From: Bacillota bacterium
Lineage (GTDB): Bacteria; Bacillota_E; Sulfobacillia; Sulfobacillales; Sulfobacillaceae
Length of the DNA: 6,336 bases
Direction: 5' to 3'
NCBI GenBank assembly: GCA_021820645.1
Contig: JAKADJ010000139.1
Span: 1-6,336, forward strand
Shown here piece after piece: positions 1 through 6,313 of this stretch; position 1 is the first letter of the stretch, and every line of letters starts with the position of its first letter. The notes under the pieces were generated by a model. It was not told the origin of the DNA. It worked only from the letters and a program-made list of their open reading frames with translations, and did no database searches. Position numbers and translations under genes: made by a program.

Positions 1-1231
1 AGAGCATCGCCAGTTCTGTGGGATCGCCGTGCCCCGTTCCCTCTTCGCGATTCGGCTCTTCCGAATTCAAACTGGCGTTGTTGCATAATACCGCGCCCTG
101 CATCAAGTGATCGAAATCCCGGCGCACTAAGTCGTGCGCCATGGATCGGGCGTTGGTAAATCCCCCACCCTGGTCCCGGTCCCAGCGCCCGGTTGCGGTG
201 TACATCTCGGTCACCGTCATTTTATTACGGGTGAGGGTTCCCGTTTTATCCGAGCAAATTACAGTCGTGCAGCCTAGCGTCTCCACAGCCGGCAAGCGCC
301 TCACGATAGCATGAGAGCGAATCATCCGCTGTACACCGAGCGCGAGGGCAATTGTGACGATGGCAGGTAGCCCTTCGGGAATGGCAGCCACCGCGAGACT
401 CACCCCAGTTAAAAACATTTGGTAGAGGGGCTCTCCTCGAAATAGACCCGTAATGACTACAATGGCCACAATGAGGAGACTTAAAATCACCAAAATCTTC
501 CCTAGTTGTTCAAGTCGTCGTTGTAGGGGGGTCTCTTCTTCGACAGCCTGCCGAATTAGATGGGCAATCGTTCCCATTTCAGTATGCATCCCGGTCTCGA
601 CCACGATGGCACGGCCGCGACCGCGACTAATTACGGTCCCCATGAACACCATGTTGAGACGATCACCTAACGGCAAGCTGGGATCAGCCAAGGCATCGGT
701 GCCCTTGGTTACACTAGAGGATTCTCCGGTTAAGGCGGCTTCCTCGGCCTCGAGCCCGCGGCACGTCAAGATCCGACAGTCGGCCGGAACCAAGTCTCCC
801 GATTCCAATTCGATGATGTCGCCCAGGACCAGGTCCCGGGCCGGAAGCACCACGAGGCGCCCTTGGCGCAACACTTTAGCGGTGGGCGCCGTTAGGGCCT
901 TTAGTGTCTCCACCGATTTTTCGGCCCGGAATTCCTGCACGAATCCCAAAATCGCGTTCATGATGACTATCGCCACGATGGTGATCGCATCGCCTAATTC
1001 ACCCAATAAGAACGAAATCGCCGTCGCTCCTAAGAGGACCAAAACCATGAAGTCTTTAAATTGACCGACGAAGATGCGGAGCGGCGAAACCTTAGGAGCG
1101 CCCACCAGCGCATTCGGTCCAACTTCCTCTAACCTTTTATCAGCATCTTCCAGATGCAAACCCCACTCTGCGTCCGATCGGCACTGAATCACGACTTCTT
1201 CCGGCTTTAAGGTATGCCACAATGTTCCCAA
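1..1231 (-). CDS. Type IIA (calcium-type) P-type cation-transporting ATPase, N-terminal 410 residues, cut by the window edge
   Basis: This is an integral membrane pump that uses ATP to move a cation, most likely Ca2+, across the cytoplasmic membrane. The reverse strand translates without a stop from a TTG at 1231 to the window edge. In order it shows a cation-ATPase N-terminal domain (about 1-60), helices M1 and M2 (about 61-77 and 81-98), the actuator domain with TGES at 168-171, M3 (about 246-263) and M4 (about 272-296). M4 carries AAIPEGLP, with Glu286 matching the ion-binding glutamate of SERCA pumps. DKTGT follows at 328-332, with Asp328 as the phosphorylated residue. The fragment ends at GDPTE, the start of the nucleotide-binding domain. 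Roughly the C-terminal half, with M5-M10, is missing only because the window ends. PEGLP together with the SERCA-like stretch before DKTGT argues for type IIA rather than heavy-metal or K+ pumps. The exact ion cannot be fixed without M5 and M6. It is divergent from the small membrane protein gene. Confidence 0.95.
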   Translation of the reverse strand, partial: MGTLWHTLKPEEVVIQCRSDAEWGLHLEDADKRLEEVGPNALVGAPKVSPLRIFVGQFKDFMVLVLLGATAISFLLGELGDAITIVAIVIMNAILGFVQEFRAEKSVETLKALTAPTAKVLRQGRLVVLPARDLVLGDIIELESGDLVPADCRILTCRGLEAEEAALTGESSSVTKGTDALADPSLPLGDRLNMVFMGTVISRGRGRAIVVETGMHTEMGTIAHLIRQAVEEETPLQRRLEQLGKILVILSLLIVAIVVITGLFRGEPLYQMFLTGVSLAVAAIPEGLPAIVTIALALGVQRMIRSHAIVRRLPAVETLGCTTVICSDKTGTLTRNKMTVTEMYTATGRWDRDQGGGFTNARSMAHDLVRRDFDHLMQGAVLCNNASLNSEEPNREEGTGHGDPTELAML

Positions 1232-1238
1232 AGAGGTC

Positions 1239-1244
1239 CCTCCT
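1239..1244 (-). promoter_or_regulatory. Ribosome binding site fixing the TTG start of the P-type ATPase
   Basis: The minus strand reads AGGAGG here, 7 bases before the TTG at 1231. No ATG or GTG in this frame near this position has a comparable site, so TTG is the likely start. The resulting protein begins [13 protein letters not shown] and leads straight into the family's N-terminal domain. Confidence 0.75.
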
Positions 1245-1344
1245 GTCCATCCTCGTCCTATGGGTATGTCCCCCCGTCTTCTGACAGAACCCTGCAAGTC
1301 ACCCGACCCGCACCCAAAACAGCGCAGTCCATGCATAAATTTAG

Positions 1345-1365
1345 AACTAGTTCGGATAAACTAGT
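1345..1365. repeat. Direct repeat AACTAGT x2 in the divergent intergenic region
   Basis: AACTAGT occurs at 1345-1351 and again at 1359-1365, 14 bases apart from start to start. Each copy contains the palindrome ACTAGT. The pair lies between two divergent genes, where an operator would be expected. It is short and AT-rich, so chance is a real alternative, and no regulator gene is visible next to it. Confidence 0.35.
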
Positions 1366-1374
1366 CATAAAGGA

Positions 1375-1403
1375 TTGCTTCTTAAAGTCGCTTACGATAC
1401 ACT
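1375..1403 (+). promoter_or_regulatory. Possible sigma-70-type promoter for the small membrane protein gene
   Basis: TTGCTT at 1375-1380 and TACACT at 1398-1403 are separated by 17 bases. They match the -35 consensus at 3 of 6 positions and the -10 consensus at 4 of 6. The site lies about 90 bases before the ATG at 1491. A second weak option is TTGTCT near 1430 with TTAGAT at 1453-1458. I found no convincing promoter for the divergent ATPase. Confidence 0.3.
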
Positions 1404-1474
1404 TAGTTCGACAGTTAAAATTTTTCAGTCTTGTCTTGTGATTCCGGCTAGGTTAGATGGTTCATTCGATGGAT

Positions 1475-1481
1475 GAGGAGG
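1475..1481 (+). promoter_or_regulatory. Ribosome binding site that selects ATG 1491
   Basis: GAGGAGG lies 9 bases before the ATG at 1491. The same reading frame has an earlier ATG at 1473, but this site sits inside that longer version, so the longer start is unlikely. A second ATG at 1494 would be 12 bases away, which is less favourable. Confidence 0.7.
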
Positions 1482-1490
1482 CAAAAAATT

Positions 1491-1838
1491 ATGATGTCAA
1501 GAAATACTGTGACCAGAAGCCGTACCAGTTCGAAAGAAAAGCCCTCTGACGCTGCCCCAGAATGGTCGGCGCATCAACTCATCTTTAGCCTTCTCATCGT
1601 CGGGATCGGGGGCTTTGAACTCATGATGGGGACCTTTATCTACCACCTGATTAGTTCCGGGCATGCCCAAGGAGTGCCACTATTAGCTGTACTGAGCGCA
1701 TCGCCCATCATCACGCTGTTAGCCATTGGTCTAGCCAGCCGTAAGACCCAAGTCAAATCGGTGGCTCGACCTGCATATCTCCGTGTGGTGCCCCCGACCC
1801 CGGTGTTAGAAGCGACGGAGCCGACTTTGGAACCGTAA
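1491..1838 (+). CDS. Small two-helix membrane protein of unknown function (115 aa)
   Basis: I do not recognise a family. The protein has a hydrophilic, Ser/Arg/Lys-rich N-terminus (1-24) and two predicted transmembrane helices (about 29-54 and 61-82) joined by a short SSGHAQG turn. A basic stretch and a Pro/Glu-rich C-terminal tail (about 83-115) follow. The positive residues on both ends suggest that both termini face the cytoplasm. It is preceded by a strong ribosome binding site and followed 15 bases later by a clear terminator, so it looks monocistronic and genuinely expressed. It is divergent from the calcium-type ATPase, which might imply shared regulation, but nothing in the sequence links them functionally. 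Confidence 0.72.
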   Translation: MMSRNTVTRSRTSSKEKPSDAAPEWSAHQLIFSLLIVGIGGFELMMGTFIYHLISSGHAQGVPLLAVLSASPIITLLAIGLASRKTQVKSVARPAYLRVVPPTPVLEATEPTLEP

Positions 1839-1853
1839 GCATCCGCCCTTTAG

Positions 1854-1886
1854 AAGGTCTCGGGCCAGAAGCCGGAGACCTTTTTT
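1854..1886 (+). terminator. Rho-independent terminator after the small membrane protein gene
   Basis: AAGGTCTC at 1854-1861 pairs perfectly with GAGACCTT at 1875-1882. An inner GGC/GCC pairing flanks a CAGAA loop, with one G-G mismatch between the two stems. A run of six T (1881-1886) follows at once. No T-run lies on the other side, so it should act only on plus-strand transcription. It separates the small membrane protein from the three-gene group downstream. Confidence 0.88.
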
Positions 1887-1992
1887 GTGAGACCGGTTGG
1901 TTACTAGCCTCATCCGGACTGACGCCTCCATCTCCCTGATCGGCGGGCGATTCTTCTTTGCTCTTCTCAGCGGGCTTGGGCGGAAAAGGAGT

Positions 1993-2026
1993 TTGTATCT
2001 TTTCTGTCGAAGCCTTAGTGTAGTAT
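1993..2026 (+). promoter_or_regulatory. Weak candidate promoter for the aminotransferase/SDR/flavin-reductase group
   Basis: Since a terminator lies upstream, the group at 2069 needs its own promoter between about 1887 and 2060. TTGTAT at 1993-1998 and TAGTGT at 2016-2021 are 17 bases apart. An overlapping TAGTAT at 2021-2026 is a better -10 but has no good -35 at the proper distance. A CACGTG palindrome at 2041-2046 lies just downstream. The placement is tentative. Confidence 0.25.
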
Positions 2027-2068
2027 GGACGCATCTACACCACGTGATGAGATTGGAGAGACCACTCA

Positions 2069-3307
2069 ATGCGAGACCTATCATTTTGCCGGCAACAATT
2101 TCCCAGTCTGACCCGTCTGGGTCCCGATGAAAACCCCTTGATCTTCCTAGATGGACCGGGAGGGAGCCAGGTGCCGTATCCTGTTATCGATGCCATTTCC
2201 GAATATTATCAGCACCATAATGCCAACACTCACGGCCTCTTTATTACGAGCCGCGAATCGGACGCCATCATCGAACAAGCCCGGCTCGATGTAAAGGCAT
2301 TTTTAGGCGCTTCGGCCGAGAGCACCATTTCGTTTGGGCAAAACATGACCACGCTAAATTTCCTGTTGAGCCAAGCCCTGGGCTCGTATTTGCGCCCCGG
2401 CGACGAGATCATTGTGACCGATTTGGACCACGACTCCAATATCGCCCCCTGGCTCAGCCTAAAAGACCGAGGGATTGTAGTGCGCCAGGTCCCCATTACG
2501 AACGAAGCCATATTGGATCTCGATGCCTTTAAACGGCTTATTTCTAACAAAACCCGACTCGTCGCCGTAGGATGGGCATCCAACGCGGTCGGAACCGTCA
2601 ATCCACTTCCCCTAATTCGTGAATGGACACGGGCGGTCGGCAGCTTAATGCTGGTCGACGCGGTCCACTGGGCCCCTCATGGGCCAATAGACGTCGCGGA
2701 ACTGCAACCTGACTTTCTGCTCTGCTCTGCGTACAAGTTTTTCGGCCCCCATATTGGCATCCTCTACGCGGCTCCTGGTCTTTTAAATAAATTAGATACC
2801 CTTCGGGTGCGACCCCAAGTGCCGAAGGGAGCGGAAAAAATTGAGACCGGCACCTTGAACCACGCCGCCCTCGCCGGGGTTTCGGCCGCCATCAACTTCA
2901 TCGGTGCCTTGGAACTCGATCCCAAGCCAACTGGCACCCAACGCTTGCACCAGGCTATGCAGACAGTGTATGACTATGAGCACCACCTCGCCCGAACTCT
3001 ATTCGAGGGACTATCCGAGATGCCCCGCGTCACGATCTATGGGCCGCCAGTGAATCAGGCACCCAGGACTCCCACCGTGTCCTTTACAGTACGTGGCGTC
3101 TCATCGAGCCACATCGCGGAAGAGCTGGGACGACGTGGAATCTTAGTGTGGGATGGTGATTTCTACGCCATGACCTTGGTGGACCGCCTGGGAATACGAG
3201 AACAGGGTGGCCTGGTGAGGTTAGGACTCGCGCCCTACAACACCGAAGACGAAATCCAACGGACTCTTAATGCCATCCATGACGTCGAGGTGAATCTTGG
3301 TGCCTAA
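2069..3307 (+). CDS. Class V aminotransferase, cysteine-desulfurase-like (VC1184-type) PLP enzyme (412 aa)
   Basis: This is a soluble PLP-dependent enzyme of fold type I. Its length and motifs fit the group usually labelled 'cysteine desulfurase-like, VC1184 subfamily'. Visible features are an N-terminal FLDGPGGSQVP strand, a cofactor-binding segment with FGQNMTTLNF and DLDHDSNIAPW, Asp197 and His200 in VDAVHWAPHGPID, and the Schiff-base lysine Lys223 in CSAYKFFGPH. ETGTLNHAALAG, a phosphate-binding-type stretch, follows. At the position of the mobile cysteine loop of SufS/IscS it reads VWDGDFYAM (Trp361 to Tyr366 and beyond) with no cysteine, so a persulfide mechanism is unlikely. The natural substrate is unknown. 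The ATG has GGAGAG 8 bases upstream (2055-2060). It is the first gene of a tight group, and its stop codon lies inside the following SDR gene, which indicates translational coupling. Confidence 0.9.
   Translation: MRDLSFCRQQFPSLTRLGPDENPLIFLDGPGGSQVPYPVIDAISEYYQHHNANTHGLFITSRESDAIIEQARLDVKAFLGASAESTISFGQNMTTLNFLLSQALGSYLRPGDEIIVTDLDHDSNIAPWLSLKDRGIVVRQVPITNEAILDLDAFKRLISNKTRLVAVGWASNAVGTVNPLPLIREWTRAVGSLMLVDAVHWAPHGPIDVAELQPDFLLCSAYKFFGPHIGILYAAPGLLNKLDTLRVRPQVPKGAEKIETGTLNHAALAGVSAAINFIGALELDPKPTGTQRLHQAMQTVYDYEHHLARTLFEGLSEMPRVTIYGPPVNQAPRTPTVSFTVRGVSSSHIAEELGRRGILVWDGDFYAMTLVDRLGIREQGGLVRLGLAPYNTEDEIQRTLNAIHDVEVNLGA
3287..3293 (+). promoter_or_regulatory. Ribosome binding site of the SDR gene inside the aminotransferase gene
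   Basis: GAGGTGA ends 6 bases before the GTG at 3300 but only 3 bases before the in-frame TTG at 3297. The GTG is therefore the preferred start. The same GAGGTGAAT string recurs at the start of the next gene (4160). Confidence 0.6.
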
Positions 3308-4124
3308 ACCTCCCCCACTCGCTCTAGTTACTGGCGCCACCTCGGGCATCGGTTTGGCCGTAGCTCGCCGCCTCGCCCAGTCTGGATACGATCTGCTGCT
3401 GACCGGCAGAGATCTTGGGCGCGGCCAAGATGCCGTAACAAACATCCTAGAGGAGACCGGGAGGAACGCCACGTTTATCCCTCTGCCTAGCGACGACTGG
3501 CAGCGATACGGTACCCTTATCGACGCCATGGGTCAGAAAACCTTGGACGTTGTCGTCGTCTCAGCCGCCGAAGGCATCCAGGCACATCTCGTGGATACCG
3601 CTCGAGAAGATTTTGAACGGATCTTACGGATCAATGTGTTGGCGCCGCAATACCTCATTCAACGCTTACTGCCCCATTTGAGCCAACCTGCCGCGGTCAT
3701 CCTCATCTCGTCAGATGCCGGGATTGACGGAGAACAAGCCCTTGGTGCCTATTCCGTCACCAAGGCCGCTCTGAATATGTTAGGACGTATGCTAGCCCTG
3801 GATCTGGCCCCTCGCCAAGTGCGGGTCAACGTGGTATGCCCCGGCGATACCGTGCCGGGCATGCGCTACTTACTGCGTCCGCATGAGAAGACCCGCTCCC
3901 AGGAAGATATGCTGGCCTGGCCCATACCGCCCCGAGGTCGCTTGGGAACCGCCGAAGACACCGCCGCGCTCGTCGCATTTTTAGCGTCGCCGCAGGCAGA
4001 TTTTATTGTAGGGTCCGTCATGTTGGTGGATGGGGGTTCTCGCGCCGGACGCTCCGATAGCACTTTGGGAAACTCCGGCCGACTCCATGATTCACCCGCA
4101 CCCTGCGTCAAAAAGACAAAGTAA
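3300..4124 (+). CDS. Short-chain dehydrogenase/reductase (classical SDR, 274 aa)
   Basis: This is a soluble NAD(P)(H)-dependent oxidoreductase with a Rossmann fold. The cofactor motif TGATSGIG lies at 11-18. Arg37 after the second strand (LLLTGRD) favours NADP(H) over NAD(H). The catalytic set is complete: Asn112 in RINVLAP, Ser138 in LISSDAG, and Tyr151 and Lys155 in YSVTK. PGDTVPGM and a C-terminal VDGGSRAG match classical SDRs. A hydrophilic tail of about 20 residues extends past the usual end. The NNAG motif of the fourth strand is replaced by SAAEG at 88-92, an unusual variant. The start overlaps the end of the aminotransferase gene by 8 bases, so the two are probably translated together. 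The substrate cannot be predicted; the reaction is likely reduction of a carbonyl or oxidation of an alcohol. An upstream TTG at 3297 would add one residue. Confidence 0.92.
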   Translation: MPKPPPLALVTGATSGIGLAVARRLAQSGYDLLLTGRDLGRGQDAVTNILEETGRNATFIPLPSDDWQRYGTLIDAMGQKTLDVVVVSAAEGIQAHLVDTAREDFERILRINVLAPQYLIQRLLPHLSQPAAVILISSDAGIDGEQALGAYSVTKAALNMLGRMLALDLAPRQVRVNVVCPGDTVPGMRYLLRPHEKTRSQEDMLAWPIPPRGRLGTAEDTAALVAFLASPQADFIVGSVMLVDGGSRAGRSDSTLGNSGRLHDSPAPCVKKTK

Positions 4125-4159
4125 GCCGCGTCAAACATAAGATTTTACCCCTACCATGC

Positions 4160-4166
4160 GAGGTGA
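4160..4166 (+). promoter_or_regulatory. Ribosome binding site that selects TTG 4172 for the flavin-reductase-like gene
   Basis: GAGGTGA lies 5 bases before a TTG at 4172. The earlier in-frame GTG at 4163 sits inside this very site and has no other site upstream of it. The TTG is therefore the better start, which makes the protein three residues shorter than the longest open frame. Confidence 0.55.
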
Positions 4167-4171
4167 ATGTC

Positions 4172-4756
4172 TTGAACCCAGATCCCGAGGATCGCACGCC
4201 TTCTCCAACCGATGATGGCCCACACCAAACCGGTCAGGAAGAAGGTTCATCCGTCATTTGGTCCGATCCGGCCTTTCGTCTCTTTGTCAACTCGGTGGTC
4301 GCGGTGTCGACCCGGGACCGCGAGACGGTTAACGCAATGAGTGCAGAGTGGTGCACTCCGTTGTCGATTACGCCGGTTCTGTTAGGGGTCTTGGTGGGTC
4401 ATAGCCGTTGGACCCATACCCTGATTCAACGGACCTGGCAGGTGGGACTAAGCTTGCTCGCCGAAGATCAGGCCGGGGTGGCTCATCTCTTGGGCGACAG
4501 TTCTGGCCGCGATCACAATAAACTCAATGGGAATGGTCTTGACTGGTTCTTAGGTCCATCACTGGGTTTACCACTCATTACCGGAGCCGCCGCTCATTTT
4601 GAGTGTCAAGTCACCGCGGTGCATACGGTCGGCGACCATGATCTGATCGTGGTCGCACCGGTTTGGAGTGGGAGTGCTGCGAACGCCAAACCTCTGGTTT
4701 ACCATCGGGGTCGTTATTTTAACTTGCCCGAACCGCTTCGCAAACCGCCACGGTGA
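4172..4756 (+). CDS. Flavin-reductase-like, FMN-binding split-barrel protein (194 aa)
   Basis: This is a predicted soluble flavin-binding protein. Members of the family reduce FMN or FAD with NAD(P)H for partner monooxygenases, or act as flavoenzymes themselves. A hydrophilic, probably disordered N-terminal segment (1-28) precedes the domain. Family features in order are NAMSAEWCTPLS (54-65), where 'AxxW' with a following small/Pro segment is typical of the flavin-binding strand; the segment GHSRWTHTLIQ; SSGRDHNKL (110-118); an ECQV strand (144-147); and GDHDLIVVAPV (154-164), corresponding to the conserved GDH motif. It ends soon after YHRGRYF, the usual end of the domain. It lies 47 bases behind the SDR gene on the same strand and is probably in the same transcript. 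No monooxygenase partner is visible here. The last 43 bases overlap the end of the convergent small membrane-anchored gene. Confidence 0.82.
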   Translation: MNPDPEDRTPSPTDDGPHQTGQEEGSSVIWSDPAFRLFVNSVVAVSTRDRETVNAMSAEWCTPLSITPVLLGVLVGHSRWTHTLIQRTWQVGLSLLAEDQAGVAHLLGDSSGRDHNKLNGNGLDWFLGPSLGLPLITGAAAHFECQVTAVHTVGDHDLIVVAPVWSGSAANAKPLVYHRGRYFNLPEPLRKPPR

Positions 4757-5079
4757 GACGGATACAAGTGGTGAAAATTCACGGCTCGAACCACAAAGGG
4801 GATCCACCACACCGTGGCACCATCTTTCTGTGCTCCTTGCGCCTCAAGATCCGCTAACGATCGTGCACTAAACTCAGGTGCCTGTGGCAGCAGGCTTTGC
4901 AAATTCTCTGGTGAGGTCGTGTTCTCACCTGTCGGCCCGCTGACGCTTGGGATCGATTGAGAGATGCCCCTCTGATGCGGGAAGGGAGCGGGCTTCACCG
5001 AGGATCGGGCCCACGTTAGCACGCCCAACCCACCCAAGGCTAGGGTCATGCCCCAAACCAATCCTTGCGATCGCCTCAT
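4714..5079 (-). CDS. Small membrane-anchored protein of unknown function (121 aa)
   Basis: I do not recognise a family. After a short basic start (MRRSQG) there is one hydrophobic helix (about 7-23), which would act as a signal anchor. A Pro/Ser/Gln-rich, probably extracytoplasmic linker (about 25-75) comes next, then a short C-terminal part with ATVWWIPFVVRAVNF (88-102) and a Gly/Arg/Lys-rich end. No lipobox cysteine is present. The open frame extends upstream to 5163, but that would run through the citrate synthase terminator. The ATG at 5079 has GGAGGG 8 bases before it (5088-5093) and places the hydrophobic helix at the N-terminus, so it is preferred. The gene lies just behind the terminator of citrate synthase and overlaps the flavin-reductase gene tail to tail by 43 bases. 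It is probably real because of its ribosome binding site and protein-like composition, but there is no homology evidence. Confidence 0.6.
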   Translation of the reverse strand: MRRSQGLVWGMTLALGGLGVLTWARSSVKPAPFPHQRGISQSIPSVSGPTGENTTSPENLQSLLPQAPEFSARSLADLEAQGAQKDGATVWWIPFVVRAVNFHHLYPSHRGGLRSGSGKLK

Positions 5080-5087
5080 GGCATCCG

Positions 5088-5093
5088 CCCTCC
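5088..5093 (-). promoter_or_regulatory. Ribosome binding site of the small membrane-anchored gene
   Basis: The minus strand reads GGAGGG 8 bases before the ATG at 5079. It is the main argument that this frame is a gene and that translation does not start at the upstream ATG at 5163. Confidence 0.55.
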
Positions 5094-5108
5094 ACGGATT
5101 AGTGTACC

Positions 5109-5157
5109 AAAAAAAAATAAAACAAGGGCTAACCCAGTGCAGTCCTGGATTAGCCCT
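5109..5157 (-). terminator. Rho-independent terminator of citrate synthase
   Basis: On the minus strand, AGGGCTAA (5157-5150) pairs with TTAGCCCT (5132-5125). It continues through a T-G wobble into CCAG/CTGG, giving a 13-pair stem with a 7-base loop. A T-rich tract interrupted by single bases follows, including nine consecutive T. The wobble becomes a C-A mismatch on the plus strand, which agrees with function on the minus strand. It lies 12 bases after the citrate synthase stop codon. Confidence 0.92.
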
Positions 5158-5169
5158 AAGCATACCGCT

Positions 5170-6297
5170 TTACCGCTCGGCCAGTGTCTTAAAGGTCCGA
5201 TGCGTGGGACCCGTGTACTCGGCACGCGGACGTATAATACGATTGTTGCTGTATTGCTCTAAGACATGTGCCGTCCATCCCGATATGCGCGACATCGCGA
5301 AGACCGGCGTGAAAATTTCAATCGGAATTCCCATCAGGGAGTATACCGAACCCGAATAGAAATCCACATTGGGATACAGCTCTTTATTAGCGTGAATCGC
5401 CGCCTCAATTTCCCTAAGCATGTTGTACCACTTAAGACTACCCGTCTCTTCCCCCAGTTGCTTAGAAAACCGACGCAAAACGGTCGCGCGGGGATCCTCG
5501 GTGCGATACACGCGATGCCCAAACCCCATAATTTTCTTATGGTTGGCCAACGCATGTTCCACCCACGGCTTAGCGTTGGATTCGTCTCCAATTTCCTCGA
5601 GCATATGCATCACGGCTTCGTTGGCTCCGCCATGTAAGGGTCCTTTTAAGGTTCCCACCGCGGAGGTGATGGCCGAATAAAGATCGGTCAAGGTCGCCGC
5701 AGTGACTCGAGCGGCAAACGTTGAGGCATTTAATTCGTGGTCGGCATGTAGCACCAACGCGGTATTAAAAATATGACCATGGGACGCAGGTGCCGCGGTT
5801 CCATGTAACATATACAAGAAGTTTTCGGCTAACGGCAGCTTAGGATTGGGTGCTACGAGCGGTTGTCCCCGGTGGTGTCGTTCAAAATAGGCGACCATCG
5901 TCGGCATTTGAGCCACGAGCCGCACCGCTTTCCGGTAGTTCGCTTCGGTCGACATGTCGGCGCCATCGGGATCGTAAATCCCCGCTAAACTGACGGCGGT
6001 CCGTAGTGCGTCCATCGGCAGTGTGTCCACCGGCAGGGAGGTTAACATCGCCTTCACGGGCTCCGCCAACTCGCGATGCTCCGCCAGCAATGCGGCAAAT
6101 TTGGTGTATTGCGTTTGAGTAGGCAAATCTCCATGCCACAAAAGATATACCACTTCTTCAAAACTCGTCTGCTCGGCTAGATCTACCGCGTTGTAGCCAC
6201 GGTAGACAAGTCGGCCTTCTTTGCCATCGATAAAGCAGATGTCTGACGTCCCAGCAACGACGTCTTCTAGACCTGCCTTGTAATCTGTTCCCGGCAT
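5170..6297 (-). CDS. Citrate synthase (375 aa)
   Basis: This cytoplasmic enzyme condenses acetyl-CoA with oxaloacetate to citrate, the entry step of the TCA cycle. The length fits the short, dimeric citrate synthases of Gram-positive bacteria and archaea. The catalytic residues are visible: His222 in GPLHGGANE, His261 in GFGHRVY and Asp312 in NVDFYSG. The substrate-binding LHADHELNAST stretch (183-193) is present, as is an arginine-rich C-terminal segment NNRIIRPRAEYTGP. The N-terminal IDGKEGRLVYRGY (23-35) is a family signature. The related 2-methylcitrate synthases share these motifs, so a side or alternative role with propionyl-CoA cannot be excluded; no prpB or prpD neighbour is seen in this window. 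ATG 6297 is chosen over ATG 6330 because GAGGAGG lies between them. The gene ends at a strong terminator. The promoter lies beyond the window. Confidence 0.95.
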   Translation of the reverse strand: MPGTDYKAGLEDVVAGTSDICFIDGKEGRLVYRGYNAVDLAEQTSFEEVVYLLWHGDLPTQTQYTKFAALLAEHRELAEPVKAMLTSLPVDTLPMDALRTAVSLAGIYDPDGADMSTEANYRKAVRLVAQMPTMVAYFERHHRGQPLVAPNPKLPLAENFLYMLHGTAAPASHGHIFNTALVLHADHELNASTFAARVTAATLTDLYSAITSAVGTLKGPLHGGANEAVMHMLEEIGDESNAKPWVEHALANHKKIMGFGHRVYRTEDPRATVLRRFSKQLGEETGSLKWYNMLREIEAAIHANKELYPNVDFYSGSVYSLMGIPIEIFTPVFAMSRISGWTAHVLEQYSNNRIIRPRAEYTGPTHRTFKTLAER

Positions 6298-6307
6298 TGA
6301 AATCAGG

Positions 6308-6313
6308 CCTCCT
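6308..6313 (-). promoter_or_regulatory. Ribosome binding site of citrate synthase
   Basis: The minus strand reads AGGAGG 10 bases before the ATG at 6297. The alternative in-frame ATG at 6330 would place this site inside the coding region and add 11 residues with no family match. Confidence 0.75.

Noticed and set aside
453..1064. Plus-strand open frame of 203 residues opposite the ATPase.
   Set aside because: It is the antisense of a clear P-type ATPase coding region. The translation is rich in Arg, Ser and Thr with no domain.
1214..1441. Plus-strand open frame across the divergent intergenic region.
   Set aside because: It has no ribosome binding site, covers the ATPase start and has no protein-like features.
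1753..2034. Minus-strand open frame encoding a Pro/Ser/Lys-rich peptide of 93 residues.
   Set aside because: It has no good ribosome binding site, runs through the plus-strand terminator stem and overlaps the end of the better supported gene at 1491-1838. Its composition looks like a disordered tail, but nothing supports expression.
2041..2046. CACGTG palindrome 22 bases before the aminotransferase start.
   Set aside because: A six-base palindrome is expected by chance, and the flanks do not extend it into a convincing inverted repeat.
4767..4800. Possible hairpin GTGGT...ACCAC after the flavin-reductase stop, considered as a terminator.
   Set aside because: The stem is only five pairs, the loop is long, no T-run follows, and it lies within the minus-strand small gene.
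5048..5359. Plus-strand open frame across the citrate synthase terminator and 3' end.
   Set aside because: It is antisense to citrate synthase and crosses a strong terminator hairpin. No ribosome binding site was seen.
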